This document shows positions 10,574-24,600 of a stretch of 64,000 nucleotides of DNA, in pieces. Source of the DNA: Glebionis coronaria (lineage: Eukaryota > Streptophyta > Magnoliopsida > Asterales > Asteraceae). The number at the start of each line of letters is the position of its first letter. The stretch's first letter is position 1. The stretch lies in contig JANFOE010000572.1 in assembly GCA_025667525.1 (NCBI GenBank), positions 312,501-376,500 on the forward strand. Direction: 5' to 3'. The position numbers were made by a program, and so were the translations under genes. Under the pieces are notes generated by a model, which saw only the letters and a list, made by a program, of their open reading frames with translations, was not told where the DNA came from and searched no databases.

Positions 10574-11606
10574 ATGACGTCCGATTTTCGTTTAACTTTT
10601 TAATAGTTGGTAAATATTTATTGTGAATATCGTTTACAAAAACTTTACTAAAGGTATATCAGTTAGTTTACAAATTTATTTATTGAATGTTGTAAAAAAA
10701 AGTTCAAACGTATTATCATTTATATTTTTAGTGGCATTTTTTGTTTAAAAAACAATATAAATTAGATTCCGTCCACAAAGATGTAGCGTTGAGCAAGGTT
10801 TTAAAGCGGATTTGAACCGAATAAATTTGAACTGAACTTTAAATTGAATTTAAGGAGAACACGAATCGAAAACCAAACCGAAATAATCCGAGTTAAATCG
10901 AAACCGAACCGAAACTGAATCTAAACTGAAATAAACAAAACCGAATATATATTGTATATGGTTTGTTCATGTTTTTAGCCCGAAACGAAACCGAGCAAAA
11001 CCAATATAAATATAAAAATAAAAAAATAAATTTTTAATGAGTTTGATTTATGTTGATTCATTTTCTTATACTTTAACATTTAACTGATTGCAAAAATGAT
11101 AATAAATGTGTATTTATCGTCGCGTTATGCGAGTACGATGCTAATATTAAGCAAAAATATATTTTTTATAATCTTGAATATATTGTACACATTACATGTG
11201 AATAGTTAAAATGGTTATTTAAAAGCATAAACCTATCTTAATAATTTATTTTATCTTATTAAATACTAATGATACTTGATAAGTTATTTTGAATCTTACA
11301 GTTAATAAATTTGGTATAATACATAAATTAATTTGAATATTATGATACTTTGATAAAAAAAAAATAACATTATGATATTTATTTGTAAAGGTGGCAAAAA
11401 GGATAGACCGACGGGTTAAATGGGCGTGGTTAAACGGACGAGTTAAACGGACGCAAGTTAAAACATGGGAAAAATATATAAAAACATAGAAATAAAAAGC
11501 CGAGGATATAATATTAAATATAAAAGATTCGTCGAGTAGGTTAATTAGTATTTTACATACGTCCATCAGCTCATTTAGTGTTTTAAATGTGAGCTCATTT
11601 AGTTTA

Positions 11607-12014
11607 TCTATACTACTTTATAAAGCATTTGGGATCTTTTTAAAATAGTAAGGCTGAAAATTCATACTTTTTTTCTTACTAAATAAAGCAAATTGTTGAT
11701 ATCTTCATCAACATTATATATACTATAACCTTTTCTAACAAACTTTTAAAATAACATTTTTTCTTTTAAATTGAAATTTATTTATTTATTTATTATTTTT
11801 ATAATCTAATTTCACTATATTTTTTAAAATTTTGTGCTTTTTAATTCAATATCCATTTTGATATATTTTTATTAACTTTTAGTCCATTTCAATTTTAGTG
11901 GGTTTTTTTAATTTCGATTTTTTATAACTTTTAAATGAGTAAGAGATTAATATTTGTTAGTCTCAAAATTCATTATTAGGTACTCGCCGTCGCATTGCGC
12001 GGGTACATTGTAGG
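11607..12014 (+). mobile_element. Possible small nested Helitron, degenerate 3' end
   Basis: TCTATACTACTTTATAAAGCA at 11607 resembles plant Helitron 5' ends in the orientation opposite to the host Helitron. About 375 bp later CGCCGTCGCATTGCGCGGG resembles a decayed 3' hairpin, but no clear CTAG or CTRR terminus follows. There is no ORF. Treat the right end as approximate. Confidence 0.3.
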
Positions 12015-13100
12015 CCATAATAACGGAGAGGCGCACTTTTTATAGAAATTAGTTATAAAATGCCCATATTTAAAAAATGAGTGACACTTGTGTTGATTTG
12101 TATAGAATAGTTGACATAGATACATAGTACCAATAACTATATCCTCTTCATCGCATATTTAACATATAATAAAATAGGAAGTTCGATTTCAAGCAATAGC
12201 ACATTTAAATAGATCGTTTTTCCTTTCATATAGGTCAGACACTCAGTTACAAACCATGATAACATGGTGAATTTTGAAAAGGAATAATGGTTGTCCATGT
12301 TTGCGATGGTATTTAGTTAAATTTATTAATGCCTCATCTTTGTAAGAATGGAACCAGCCTTAGTAGTATTCTTTTCCTTTATTGGTCAACGTGTACTAAA
12401 ATGACTCATTTTAATATGAAGAAATATGTTACGAACCACTTAAACCGCCCACATTTGGTAGTACAATTATCGTTATGTCATGAATTGAGACATGAAAGTG
12501 TCAAAACTAACTTGCATGAACTGTCAAGTCACAAGTGTCTATTAGGTTGATGTATAATTTAACTATTATAATTCGATAAACAAAACTAACTTGAATCTCG
12601 AGAAGACGTTTTCTTCTATTGCTTGCGAGTTCCTAAATGGATATTCCGACTAACATAATTCTTGAAAGACCCGCTAGATTTGAACCAATTGAGTATCCAC
12701 AAACTTCCTCGACAATAATTGTTGAACCAGGCATTATGATTCTGTTCAATATGCTACGTGTAGTGGGATCATCTGGTCGCAACTCAACCCGACTAATCAG
12801 CAACCTATCGGGCCGAACCTGAAAACATAATTTCTTATAGGGTCAAACTGTGTGTCAGGTTTAAAAAAAATTGAACTCGATAGAGGTGAACCATAATGCT
12901 CCTAACACGGCCCAGTAACCCGAATGGCACCTCTAATATCCAGTCACCGTCTCCATTAGTATTTCACAAGATTATTTAGAATAAAATGCAGGCTACCTGT
13001 AATTTTCATTAAAATTTCTACTGATGGCGATACTAACTTCTGAAACCTTCATACAATCTCCAATACGTTAATCATCAGCCTTTATGTTAATACACTTGCG

Positions 13101-13275
13101 AGGTGTATGGGAGGCTTATCGCCAATGTGATGATTCGACATATAAACTAAAAAGGTACGTAGTACATATTTCTACCACTACTTAAACCAGACATAAGAAC
13201 ACGACATTTTCTAAGTCCGTTAAACTGAGATGCATGGGAGGCTTATCTCCAATGTGATGATTCGACATATAAAGC
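13101..13275. repeat. Direct repeat within Helitron
   Basis: TATGGGAGGCTTATCGCCAATGTGATGATTCGACATATAAA at about 13106 recurs with two or three changes at about 13232. The repeat is about 50 bp including its flank, with a 126-bp spacing. Confidence 0.7.
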
Positions 13276-15558
13276 AATATAGTTGGTTCGGGCTACGGGT
13301 CAGTTAGGGGAATTTCTAAACAGCTAAAGTGAAAAGGTCAAATATATCAATCAATTTAAAAGGTTTTGATAAGAAGAGGTATACACGTATTTTGTTCACG
13401 CTAATATAGCTCAGGAAGACAACGTAAATGACCAATAATCCCAAAACTAATTTAATTATCATGACTCATAAGCTTACTATTATAGCCTAATTTCTAGAGG
13501 TTAATGAGTTACTTAAACATTCTTAAGTCAATCTACTGATTATTCAAATCTATCTCAAAATGGATGGACCATAGTGACTATCTTTAGTAGAAAATCACAT
13601 TTCTTAAACCACAATCTTTCCACCTAATAGTTACTACAAATTTCGACCCATTTCATTGTAAATACGTCCGTCTGTTTGGTTTCTTCTCTACGGATTCAAA
13701 GTGAAAAAATGAACAAAAAGTTCTATTATTTTACACATATCAGACCCGACATGTTTGACGCTGTTTTACACAAATCAGTCACTTTTTTGACACCTCTGGT
13801 CATTAATTATGAAAGTCAAATTAAATATTCTCATTGTAAATGTTCCAAATGATACAAATATATCTTCCTTTTATTAACACACATAAATTAGCAAAGTCAA
13901 TGACACAATATGGCTCAATGAGCCAATATAATCCAAATTCGCTCACTCACGGGCAAAAACAATCGCATGATAATAACTATTAAGAAATGATGTGTATAAG
14001 ATTAAAGTGTATAAGGTTTGATGTGTTTTGGGTTTAGAGATTTATGTTTGTAAGATACAATGTAGTAACTTGTTTGCTCAAGTAAACACCTAACCATGGG
14101 GTATGAAGAATAGTATTTTCAATCAACGAAAAGACAGCGATATGAAATGATAAGTTCATAAACATGGCTTTAGCTTTTACACTACCCATAGTATTGTGGA
14201 CCTTAGTTGTAGTTGTTGTAGATATCCATACACTATATAGTCAAACGGGTAAACCATGGATTTTTGTTAAATACAATTTCGCTTTCCAAAAAACAGGCAT
14301 GAGTTTAGTTTTCTGGTGAATTTGACATATTATCCTACACCATCTACTGAGCCTAAACGATAGTGTCAATGCATAATAGTGAAGCCTTGATGCACACACA
14401 ACAATCTTTCCTTGTCATTGTTTCAACTATCCTTTTGTTTTTAGTATAGTTTTATTATCACACATTATTGTCTGTCTGTCTCTTCCCTCTTATGCCTACA
14501 TACTTGTTGCTTTGTATCGTATTTAACTTCTCATCTGTTAAATCCAATTACACCATAGTTAAATGAAATCAGACGAAAAGTTCAGCTCCTTTGACTTGTT
14601 TAACACCTGACTTTTGCTGCTTTTGCTTGTTTTTAGAACCCGAGTCTTGTAAGTCAATTACTAAACATTCATTGTTTCAGTCTTTATGTCAGCAATGTAT
14701 CCTTCTAAAACTAAAAATGAAAAACTAAAAACTCAACATCATAAATATGTCCATACTCAAGATCGGTAGATGTTGAAACCTGTGTGTACCGAGCAATTTA
14801 AACGATAATCATCGTCAACGTATAAGCTCTTTAACCGAATCTTATCGAAAAAACGATGCTATATTTGTTTGATCATGATCTAATTTTTACATCTACGTCC
14901 AGGACTCCAAGATGTGTCTTCAGTGAGATTAGTTTACCAAATTATCAGAATTACTTTATCATAGTGTTATCAATTCGTATGACACCCTCATCAGAAAAGT
15001 TAAGTTATACCATTTGCAGGATTATGTATAACTCAAGAGCGCATATAAAACTATAATATCCATTCACTTGGTATCTAGCCAAGTTCAAGCAACAAACAAT
15101 ATTTCTTTTACAGGGTTCTCTTAAGATATCTCTTAAATTTTCCTCAAAAAGAAGTTTGTTTCGTTTTGGAATAATAAAATCACAGCCTGCAAACTCCTAA
15201 GCTAACTATCTTACAGGCCCATAACACCACCATATAGTGATCTAGGCTCATCACTTAAACTCAACTTCCCAACTAAATGCAGCTTCTCAATCAACAATTT
15301 GCATAGAATTACCCTATATTTGTATGCACAAACATTTAAAATCTCTAGAGTTCAGTAGACACATTACACTTACATCCTTGCAACTTAAAATGCTACTAAT
15401 TCTAAACTAAAAAGGTATCATTGCGATTGTAACATAGCTGCTTAAAAAGAATTATCAAGACCAATTATATGGAATATAACAATAAAATAGCAAATTATTA
15501 CCTGCAGTAGACTAATTCATCGTGTATTGTGTATATCAATTTAGTTTGGGCCGAATAC

Positions 15559-15845
15559 CTTTAAAGATAATATCAGTTCAGTTTGAGCCAATATCTTTTC
15601 TTCTGCCTCTTGAATATTTTTTCTGCATATTGAACCTGTTTTTCAAGTAAGGAATTCTTGGCTCTCTCGGATAGCAGATCTTGTAACTAATGACTTAAAG
15701 ATTTCAATAGTCTATTAGCAAACCTCTACTTAGGTTCGTCGTTCTCTTTCCTCAATCCTTCTACTATGTCTACGTGATTGGCTTGTTCATAAGAAATTCT
15801 ATATGGCAAAGACATGTGCAAGTTGGATCTTATATCGAGCCAAAG
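15559..15845 (-). pseudogene. Captured exon of an unidentified coiled-coil gene
   Basis: On the minus strand a coding-like block is bordered by splice signals: TTTTTTGTAG before it (right side) and AAAG then GTATTC after it (left side). The translation reads YEQANHVDIVEGLRKEND, then, after an in-frame stop, LLKSLSH, another stop, and LQDLLSERAKNSLLEKQVQY. A shift of frame then gives NIQEAEEKILAQTE. The heptad-like Leu/Glu/Lys pattern suggests a coiled coil. Two stops and a frameshift make it a pseudogene. Intact splice sites imply it was copied from genomic DNA, as Helitrons do, not from mRNA. I do not recognise the parent gene. Confidence 0.45.
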
Positions 15846-18447
15846 CTACAAAAAATGCATTAAAACTAAATAGATACAACTGATACACATGCAATCTTCA
15901 AAATGACATTTAAGCATATAGAAAAACACATATTCCAATTAAAATGATAAATACTTAAGAAAGTACTTTCAAGTTATGTTATCCAAGCAACTACATGTAC
16001 ACTAAAGATTATATAGATTCTAAGAGAAAACATATGCGACTAATTTGAAAATGAACACACCTTGTGGGCTTAAACACTGTAGTAACAGCCTGGTTAGATA
16101 CAATATCTCAAGGTATCCATTACATGGTATGTAATCACACTTACAACTCATTCACTTTGGAGTCAAACTGGCGATTATCGAACAAACAACTTTCTGGTGC
16201 GGCCGCCAGAACTGCAAAGAGCAACAATAAAAATTAATATCAATATCCAGATGATAGTTTACAAAAACTAACTTACAACCTATAGACACTCTACAATATA
16301 ATGGCTCGTTTTGGTTCTTCTATGAACTCTAAAATTAGTCTTCCGATTCTCACTATCACTAAAAAAATTTAAAAAATTCATGTCTTGCTTTAACTAAAAC
16401 ATCTTTTCTTCAATGGTGCATCCCTATCGCACATAAATATGGTAGTGATTCAGGAACAAAACCACATACACTAAATCAGAATTTGTACTTTTCAAGTCAA
16501 AATTTGCTTATCTATACCACCATTTTCTATTATATTTAGGGATATTTTAAGTTGCATAGAACGATAAATGAGGTCAGCCCCTAAAATTTAAATCTAACAT
16601 ATATACTAATTCCGTTCAAATGAAAATATTCAAGCATAAGGGGTGTTTGGGATAGCATATTCTACACTGTCTATCTCAGATACCTCTAAAACAATATAAG
16701 TAGAGACCGCTAGCTTGTTCAAAATACCCTTTGTAGTCAACATTTTTTAAAATGATTGTATTGTTATTGAAGTATGAGAGAATGTTAATCACAATAAAAA
16801 GGGTGTTTGGCATTGTGTTTTCAAAGTGATTGCGTTATTGTGTATATGAGGAAATGCATTTCTATCTGATTGAGGAGTGGGTGCAGGTCTCTGACCTGCA
16901 GGCCGATGTAGGATCTCAACACCTGGTAAAGATTTTAACCTTGGATCAGTTGAGTTCTTTCCCCTTCCATACAATGGCACTAACTTTCCTTCTTAATTTG
17001 GGCCTTGCAAACAGGCCACTCCTTAAAGACCTTAGCAAAATACACAGAAGATAAGCGTTATGTATATATAGATTCAAGCGATTGCAGATATGAGAATTCA
17101 TGTATCGTTTCAACATCGGCAAGATTGTAACATATTCTTATGGACACATTAAAAACACTGTCTAAACAACTTTTGTACATTTTCAAACTAAAATTTTATT
17201 AAAGGGCATTTTAGAATTTAGATACATCAACAAATACTTTGAAGCTTTCTTGGTGCATGAAGTCAAACACTATAAGTTTCTCAGTCAATCTCTATGTGCT
17301 CGTACCTTTTAATCTGATGTGAATGCTCCACCACGTTAATCAACTATCACTGAAATGAACATTCACCAAATTTCATATCAGTGGGTGTAATGCTACACAT
17401 ACAGTTTACTGTTCAAATCAAATTTTCCTCTATTGATATGAATAATCGCTAATAAGACCGTTACTACTTTTTATGCTAATATCATCAGTAATGATGTACT
17501 TACATATAGGCGCACATTCGTGGGCAACATTATAGATAGGCCGACAACAAATGTCGTCAACAGATTTTTCTTTAGCCTTTCAGGACGTTTGTCGAAGCGG
17601 TGCATGTATTGGAATTTCACATAATGATACATTAACATGATAGAATCTACAGCCAGCATATTAAGGTCTTACTAATCTATATACCCTGTTTCTTAGAATG
17701 ATTATTCTTTACAAAATTAGTCTCGAACTCAGTGGGTAACTTTCTTTACCCCAGTACTGAACTTTGACCAATATTGGTTTCTGATATAGGTTGGCGGGGG
17801 CTAATGTGACTACTTTCACACACACTGAATATAGATCATACCTTGAAAATCATTTTTAAGGAATCAGTTGACGGTCTTCATTTCCTTGTGATTAATCTGC
17901 TCGGGTAACAACCAAAAAACATAGTCAAACAAATAATAATGATTCTAAGAATAACTGATCATTATTCTGCTTGTCAACGTAGAAGCATCGCAAACGAAGA
18001 AACATAAATTATAAATTTGTCAAATACTTGTAAGTTTTAAGGTCAAGCTACCACATGCGATAAACAAAGACTTTTCGAGTATCAGGTCAAATTGAGCAAC
18101 TTACTTTTGTGTTGACGTTGGGATAGCCCGACCATGTAAGAAAACATAATTTCTTATAGCATCGGGTTGTGGGTCTGGTTTCATACTTTTTATAATCCCA
18201 ATAGACATATACCATAATGCTCCTAATTTGATCTGGTAACACATCTTTACCCATTTAAACTAAAAATCGTAAACAAATGTATAAAAGTGTTGCATGATTT
18301 TACGGTGAGCCAAAGTATGAGACCGTCTCTTTTACAACCTGAACGGTTGTACAATGATTAGCCCATGTCAGATTCTTCCCGTGTTACCAACCCACCCATT
18401 AGTGAATTCATTCCCTCATTAGCATTCTAATAAAAGCAACAGCATAG
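15846..18447. other. Helitron interior, no gene recognised
   Basis: AT-rich, with short frames only. 16797-17010 is a little more GC-rich and includes a TGCAGGTCTCTGACCTGCA palindrome near 16882. I see no protein motif. Confidence 0.35.
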
Positions 18448-18734
18448 GATATCGAGAAAGAAAGAAGGAAAAATGAGAATCTTGACTCGGATGAGGATAA
18501 AGATGAAATTGTAGAGATCAAGACAGCTCACTTTGAGGAATCCATAAAGTATGCTCGCAAAGTGTGGGTGATGCTGACATCAGGAAATACCAGGCATTTG
18601 CTCAAACTTTGCAGTAGTCTCGTAGACTCGAGTCGGAATTATGGTTCCCAGAATCTTCCTCGAAAGCAGTTGTCGCTGCATCTGACCCATTTGCTACCTC
18701 TGCTGGAGCTGATGATGATGACCTATATTATTAG
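18448..18734 (+). pseudogene. CDC48: CDC48/p97 AAA-ATPase C-terminal fragment
   Basis: The translation gives DIEKERRKNENLDSDED, then EIVEIKTAHFEESIKYARK. After a frame change it gives DADIRKYQAFAQTLQ, and later ASDPFATSAGADDDDLYY and a stop. This is the C-terminus of plant CDC48 (the segregase that extracts ubiquitylated proteins): the end of the D2 region, the QAFAQTLQ-type helix and the acidic tail ending in DLY, which binds cofactors. One frameshift near 18560 and one in-frame TAG near 18616 disrupt it, and everything upstream, including both ATPase domains, is missing. It lies antisense to the Helitron and about 1.5 kb inside its 5' end. It cannot make a working protein. The match rests on remembered family sequence. 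Confidence 0.85.
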
Positions 18735-19020
18735 ATCTTTATTATTTATGTTAAAAGTCATGACTTCTATGGGATCATGCATTTATATCCTGAAACAGTT
18801 GCTGATCAACTGCGTCCTTTTAACATTTTGTAATGGATTTGGTTCAGGGCCAACATTAAGTATTAGTATCAGTAATTGATTCAGGATACAGAATCCAACA
18901 AATTAACAGTTGCATACCAAATTAAACAGACTTGCATACCGAATCCAATCACAGTTTAGAGGCCCAGATTATGCAACTGCTGATCCACAACTGTAATGCT
19001 ACTATTGTTTCGAAGTAGTA

Positions 19021-19290
19021 ATTTAAATGTAAAATGACAGATAATCAGTATCAAAGTGTATTTGCAACAACCAATTATATAAAAAGTAAGAAAAGCAATG
19101 TTTTCTCGAGACACTTGAAAACTGATTATACACTTGAAACTGATTATCTACTACTTCAAACTGATTATTTAAATGTAAAACGACAGATAATCGGTATCAA
19201 AGTTTAGTTGCAACACCTGATTATATAAAAAGTAAGAAAACCAATGTTTTTTTCGATATACTTGAAACCGATTATCTACTACTTGAAAGC
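19021..19290. repeat. Tandem duplication, ~146-bp period
   Basis: Units starting ATTTAAATGTAAAAYGACAGATAATC at 19021 and 19167 run through CACTTGAAA-type sequence and ACTGATTATCTACTAC. Within them a TGAAACTGATTAT motif is itself repeated. Confidence 0.75.
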
Positions 19291-20247
19291 ACAATTTAAA
19301 ATCATCAATGCTAAACAACCCATAAATCCACACCCAAGCACTCATGTACAAACTAAAGTTATAAACTTTTATAAAATAACTTACGGTTCGACCATCAATC
19401 ATATTTGTCGAGTTGATCATTGTTGGTGCTAAAGGTTTGTAATAGAAAAAGCGACATCATCTTCTTCATCGTCATTGCTACCAAACTCTTCTTTAATAGC
19501 AGCTATAATAGTGTCACTTAAAAGACTTCTGCAATCTTTTCAGCTTTTAAATTTTAATGGCACCAAAAAAAAATTTAATAATTGTAATTTCATTACCATA
19601 ATCAAAAGACCTATGATCATCATCATTATGTGTTTCTTGGGACGAATAGGGATGCGGCTATAACAAAAGAAATAGGTCAATCAAAAATAAAAAGTAACGA
19701 AACCAATTAAATATCGCATACCTTAAATTTTTCTGTACAATAAATTTCAATAGCATTAACTTGATCCTTAAACCTACGTGATTAAGTGGTTTTCATCCAG
19801 CTACTTATGTCAATGCAGATCATTATATTCTGCACAAAATTAGTTCCCAAAGATTATAGTAAAGATTAATTAATAATAGCATAATTAAACAAAAAAGAAA
19901 TCGATCAACAATACCTCGCCTTTTTCAGTGCAATGCGTTTCTATGTGTGTTTTTTATGATTTAGGGTTATTATTGTTTTGATGAATAATTAGGATTGCCA
20001 AATTGATCGCATTGCGACAAATAGATCGCAGCTGCCACATTAGGGTTTTCACATAGGATTTTTGTTCATGAATTACTTCTAATAGTTCAGGATCACAGAC
20101 GTAATTTGATAGGGATAATATTCAAGGCAAAATACTTTTTTTGGTTCGGGAATCTGTAAGCCCAGAACATAAGCCCAAACCCATGTGCTGACTGGGATTA
20201 GTATCCTGATTGATGACGTGTCAAATCCCTCCTCTTATATATAATGT

Positions 20248-20250
<3 letters not shown>

Positions 20251-20328
<78 letters not shown>
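20251..20328. repeat. (TA)n microsatellite, right part
   Basis: This is the continuation of the tract at 10403-10543 on the far side of the Helitron, followed by TACTTTTGTCTATCC exactly as at 28142. Confidence 0.95.
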
Positions 20329-20329
<1 letters not shown>

Positions 20330-21661
20330 TTTTGTCTATCCAGATTTTACTGTATTTGAACATACAAAAGTTTGTTATGATTAGGGGGTCTTACCCTAAC
20401 CCACAATCTTAGCCCCAATGAAGATACTTCCTATAATATATAAATCAACTCCCATGTTCATTTGAAAGTACCAATACAAACCTAAGTACCCCAAACAACC
20501 CAAAACATAAAAAGAAAACAGGCTGATTTCAAAACTGTTTTGACCTCCGACTGTTGTAACCTGTTTTTGACCCACTTCCCGACCTCCAATTTAGTTCTCG
20601 TTTCTTGCATTTGAAATACACTTCAATTACCTTTCCAGAGATACTTGGATCGCAAAATAAGAGTTTGTAGAACTCCCTATATGATCAAAACAAATGACCC
20701 TAAATTCTACCCAGTTTTTAAAACGGATTCAATTAAATTAACCTAATTAATTACCCATAACTCCACTAATTACAAGCCCTAATTCACCTAATCATTATAA
20801 TATCATTAATATACAGTTTTTAATTTAAACCCTAACCTAAATCCATCATAAGATGATTATAAAAACATTAAAAACAATTAAATTGAAAAGGGTTATGAAG
20901 ATTTACCTTTGATTTATGAAAACCCCAAAAAAAATTATGAAACCCTAATTTTCTTATTAATGCTGTGACTTTAATTGCTCCAAGAGAAAAAATAATGTGT
21001 TTTTAATTAACTAGAAGTCTTTATATAGAGTATGGGGGAGTCCTAGTCCAATCCAAGCCCAAACTCCCCTTTCCTTTTCCCCTTCTTCCTTTGATTCGTC
21101 CCAAACCGACCTACACACCCTTTTTTTTCTTTTTTTTCTTTTTATTATTTATTATTACACTACTAGTGTTACCTCAAATTTCCTTAATTTATTACAACTC
21201 CTAAAGCCTCCAAAACCTCAAAACCGTAAAACTAGTCAAATTTACGTGTTTACCGTAAAAAGACGTAAAAATATACACTTTTATAAAAACTCTTGAAATA
21301 CGAAATAAACTAATTAACTAAGTCCTAAATGACTTAAAATCATCCCGAAAAATACTCCCGTGACTAAATACCTCTTCCGAGACCCCTAAATGCAAAACCC
21401 TAAACCGTAAAAATACGATTTTCTATAATACTTATACGTATACGTAAAACACCAAAATAACACCATCTCATTTCATAGTCACTACCATGTGAGCTCATGA
21501 ACATGAAATCATCACACATCGTTTCACTCACAGGGTACCCCGTACCCGAAACGATATCCAGACCATAATCTATACACACCAATTAGCACATAAACACGTA
21601 AAGACACGTAACTTGCACAAAACAAAACTAAGTGACGAACCTCAAAACTGCGGTTGTCACA

Positions 21662-21674
21662 TCACTCCCTCCTA
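21662..21674 (-). other. E1 polypurine tract
   Basis: On the minus strand TAGGAGGGAGTGA lies directly before the TGTGACAACC start of the 3' LTR. Confidence 0.7.
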
Positions 21675-24600
21675 ATAGAAATCTCGTTCTGAGATTTACT
21701 CCTTAGGATCAAACACATCATTAGCAAACAACTGAGGATACTTGTTCTAAATGAACTCCTTTCATTTCCACGTGAACTTTAGTTCAAGTCTCCAAATTAC
21801 CACATATACTGACCAACAATATTTAAATTCATTGCCAAACTCTTGACCTCATAGTCAATAAATCTCACAAATGACTCTTTGATAAAACAAACTCTTATTA
21901 ACACAAATCCCGAATAATCGTACATGCAAATATGCATTCTCAAACAACATTTACCAATCTTAATACACGAATTATAACATGTATACCACTCATTTCCCCC
22001 AGGTAATTCTATGCTCATAAGCTACTGGTCCGATCTTTCCAAAGATCATAAATGGACCTACAAAACTCTACATCAACTCTTCCATTTTACCAAAACATAC
22101 CACCCGTTACTATGGGTGATACTTCCTACATAACTTTGTCACTAACTCTAGTGGTTTCCTCCTTTTCTACATAGCATCCCTTGTTGCTCTCATCCTTTCC
22201 ACAAAAACCATTACCACATTAGTAGCCTCTTTTACCAATTCTAGCCCACAATGGGGACAACTCACCCTATCCTTTTATATAGTACCTCAAATGGCATTAT
22301 CGACTTCTAGTATGATAACTATCATTATATGAAAACTCAGCCATCGCTAACGAGTTTCCTAACTCCCTCTAAATCGATCACTCATGCCCTCGGTGTAACT
22401 CCTAAGGTTGTATAAATATCTCACTTGCCCATCCTTTTTCAATTAGCTGGATATACTCATATCCAATCATGTTCATCAACTCCCTTTAGTCCGTACCCCA
22501 AATTACTTAAAAATTCCAATTTCCTTACAAAGTGACCTATGACGGTCTTTCACATATCCATTAGTTCTTCCAATCCAAATCAACTTATGATCTATACACA
22601 TCATCAAAAGGACGGCTATCTCAGTTAGTCTATCAACTGCCATCCAAACCCATGCTACAACTACTTCCATTAAATTCGGATAGCTCATTAGTAGCATCTA
22701 TACACTTCTTTCTCACTTTTCTTCATGATTTTTTCTATACCCAACACTTCCTTTATACCTACACAATGTCCTAGCTTCAAGGTCATATTGCTCCTCATCT
22801 TGTCTCAGTTAGACCAAGCCCTTCGTTCCTATGGCACATCACACCTATAACTCCTCATCCGTTCGATTATCGATACTAAGCCTCCCAAACAATCAGTATA
22901 GGTCAGTGCCATTTCCTTTTCCACACTACGACAATATTAGCCTACGTTGTGCTTTATTCTACTCATTAAGCTCTACCAAAGTTTTACCTTCGGTTCCTAT
23001 CTCGACCTATTTCATTCATGCTTCGCTTCTATACATACTACCTTCTTCTTCCTCGACTCCTACCATACATCACGATGTGATGCTTCCAATCGTTTCTTCC
23101 CTTGCCATAATCCTTCATAAGGCATTTCATACATATTAGGCTAACTTTTACGCAAAACCCTCTATTCCATCACATCCGTATGCAATCCTTCCAACTTCTC
23201 AACTACGTGACTTCTCATTCCTCTTGAAATATGAGATGAATTAGTTAGTCTATCGACTATCACCCAAATCTCGTTGTACTTATTCCTCCTCCCCATTATG
23301 TATCCCTTTCACCAACTTCGTCCTTACATCGCCCTTTCTAAGCTACTCCTATCTATGTAGGAAGTATAGTCTACGTCCCTTTTCTCCATATGATTTTCCA
23401 AGCCACGTAACATACATGTTGACGCGTTCTCCGCTTTAGACAACTCAACTCCTGCAACCTACATCCTTCATCCAAACCACCCTAATACGTCATCAATATA
23501 GTTCAAGTTCGTCTCAGCTTCACTTCATTCTTCTTATTCCATGTCTCATCAACCATGCTTGCCTTTCCCAGATGGTACTTGGCCTTGCAATTTTCTTTCA
23601 TCACTTAACTCCACCCATCACCTTTTCCAAATGTTCAATCAAGATGATTAAATATATGTTGGAGACGTTCATGATATGTATAGATCATTCTCTACGTCTC
23701 GTACCCCAAATGCCTCTAGCATTCTAGGCAGATATAATAATCCAGCTCCACTAACTAAGTCTATCTAGTTCCTCCAAATCTTTCATAATACCTTCACAAA
23801 ACCGACTCTCTCTACTCACTTGTCCACGAATTTATTCAGCTCCAGCTTCACTACTCGTCCCTCGATATCGACTACCCAGAGATTCAATCTTCGTGTAGCA
23901 CGCGACTCCCTCTTGTTACCTCCACAAGTCCTTTAACTCATATATTGTGTAGTCACTCCATCGTGATCTATTGGTCCAGCTCTTCGTAGCTCCACTCTGC
24001 CACCCGATTTTTTTTTCCTTCTTCATCTCTAACTGTAAGGAAATTTTTCCATACTTGTACTTGTCACTAATCCAGTACTAGCAACTTCTGCGGCTCCTCC
24101 GAGATCTCTTGCATTCTTCTTGCAGCCGGCACGTAGTCCTTGCAGCTTCTTGCTTCACGATCTAGCTCCTCACGCACTCCTTCTCATCTCCATGATGTTA
24201 CCTCGGAACTTCACACTACGCAGTAGCTTCTAACTTCAACTCCTTTATCACAATATTTCTAAAGGTACTTCAACCCCTCAATGGCTCACTCTTCTTTACT
24301 TGTTTTACTTCACCATTAATCAGCTTCCTACCAATCATTCTTTCACATCCATGTTTTCCTTCACGTGTCTACTACTACCTTGCCTCCAAAACTATACCAA
24401 TTCCCTTGCGTGTTATTTTCCCAATCTTACCATTAGTATAAACTTTCTACTCTACCGTCACATCCTCTAGTACTTTCATCAATCTCCTAATGGTACTTCA
24501 ACCAACTTCTCATAATATGACATCTCGTTCCCATGACCACTCAACTAACTTTACTTACTCCCTTATTCCCGTAACTAATCTAAGTTTCAAAACTCCACAA

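Larger units (their letters stand above)
10574..15558. other. Helitron interior, no gene recognised
   Basis: AT-rich sequence without a convincing frame. 10800-11030 is rich in AACCGAA-type repeats. A block near 12797-12930 (AACATAATTTCTTATAG, later CCATAATGCTCCTAA) recurs at 18139-18225, so a dispersed repeat is present twice within the Helitron. Confidence 0.4.

Noticed and set aside
11100..11150. GTCGCGTTATGCGAGTACGATGC as another Helitron 3' hairpin
   Set aside because: The stem is imperfect and no CTAG end or matching 5' end could be assigned.
19437..19545. Minus-strand coding-like block reading LLSDTIIAAIKEEFGSND
   Set aside because: It might be a remnant of a Helitron-linked or captured gene, but it is short, has no splice signals that I could identify and no recognised family.
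22831..23139. A 102-residue plus-strand frame in the E1 interior
   Set aside because: E1 reads on the minus strand and is heavily decayed here; this frame has no motif and the Ser/Thr/Pro bias expected of random C/T-rich sequence.
23484..23496. YIDD-like reverse transcriptase motif in E1
   Set aside because: The flanking codons do not follow gypsy reverse transcriptase, so the match may be chance.
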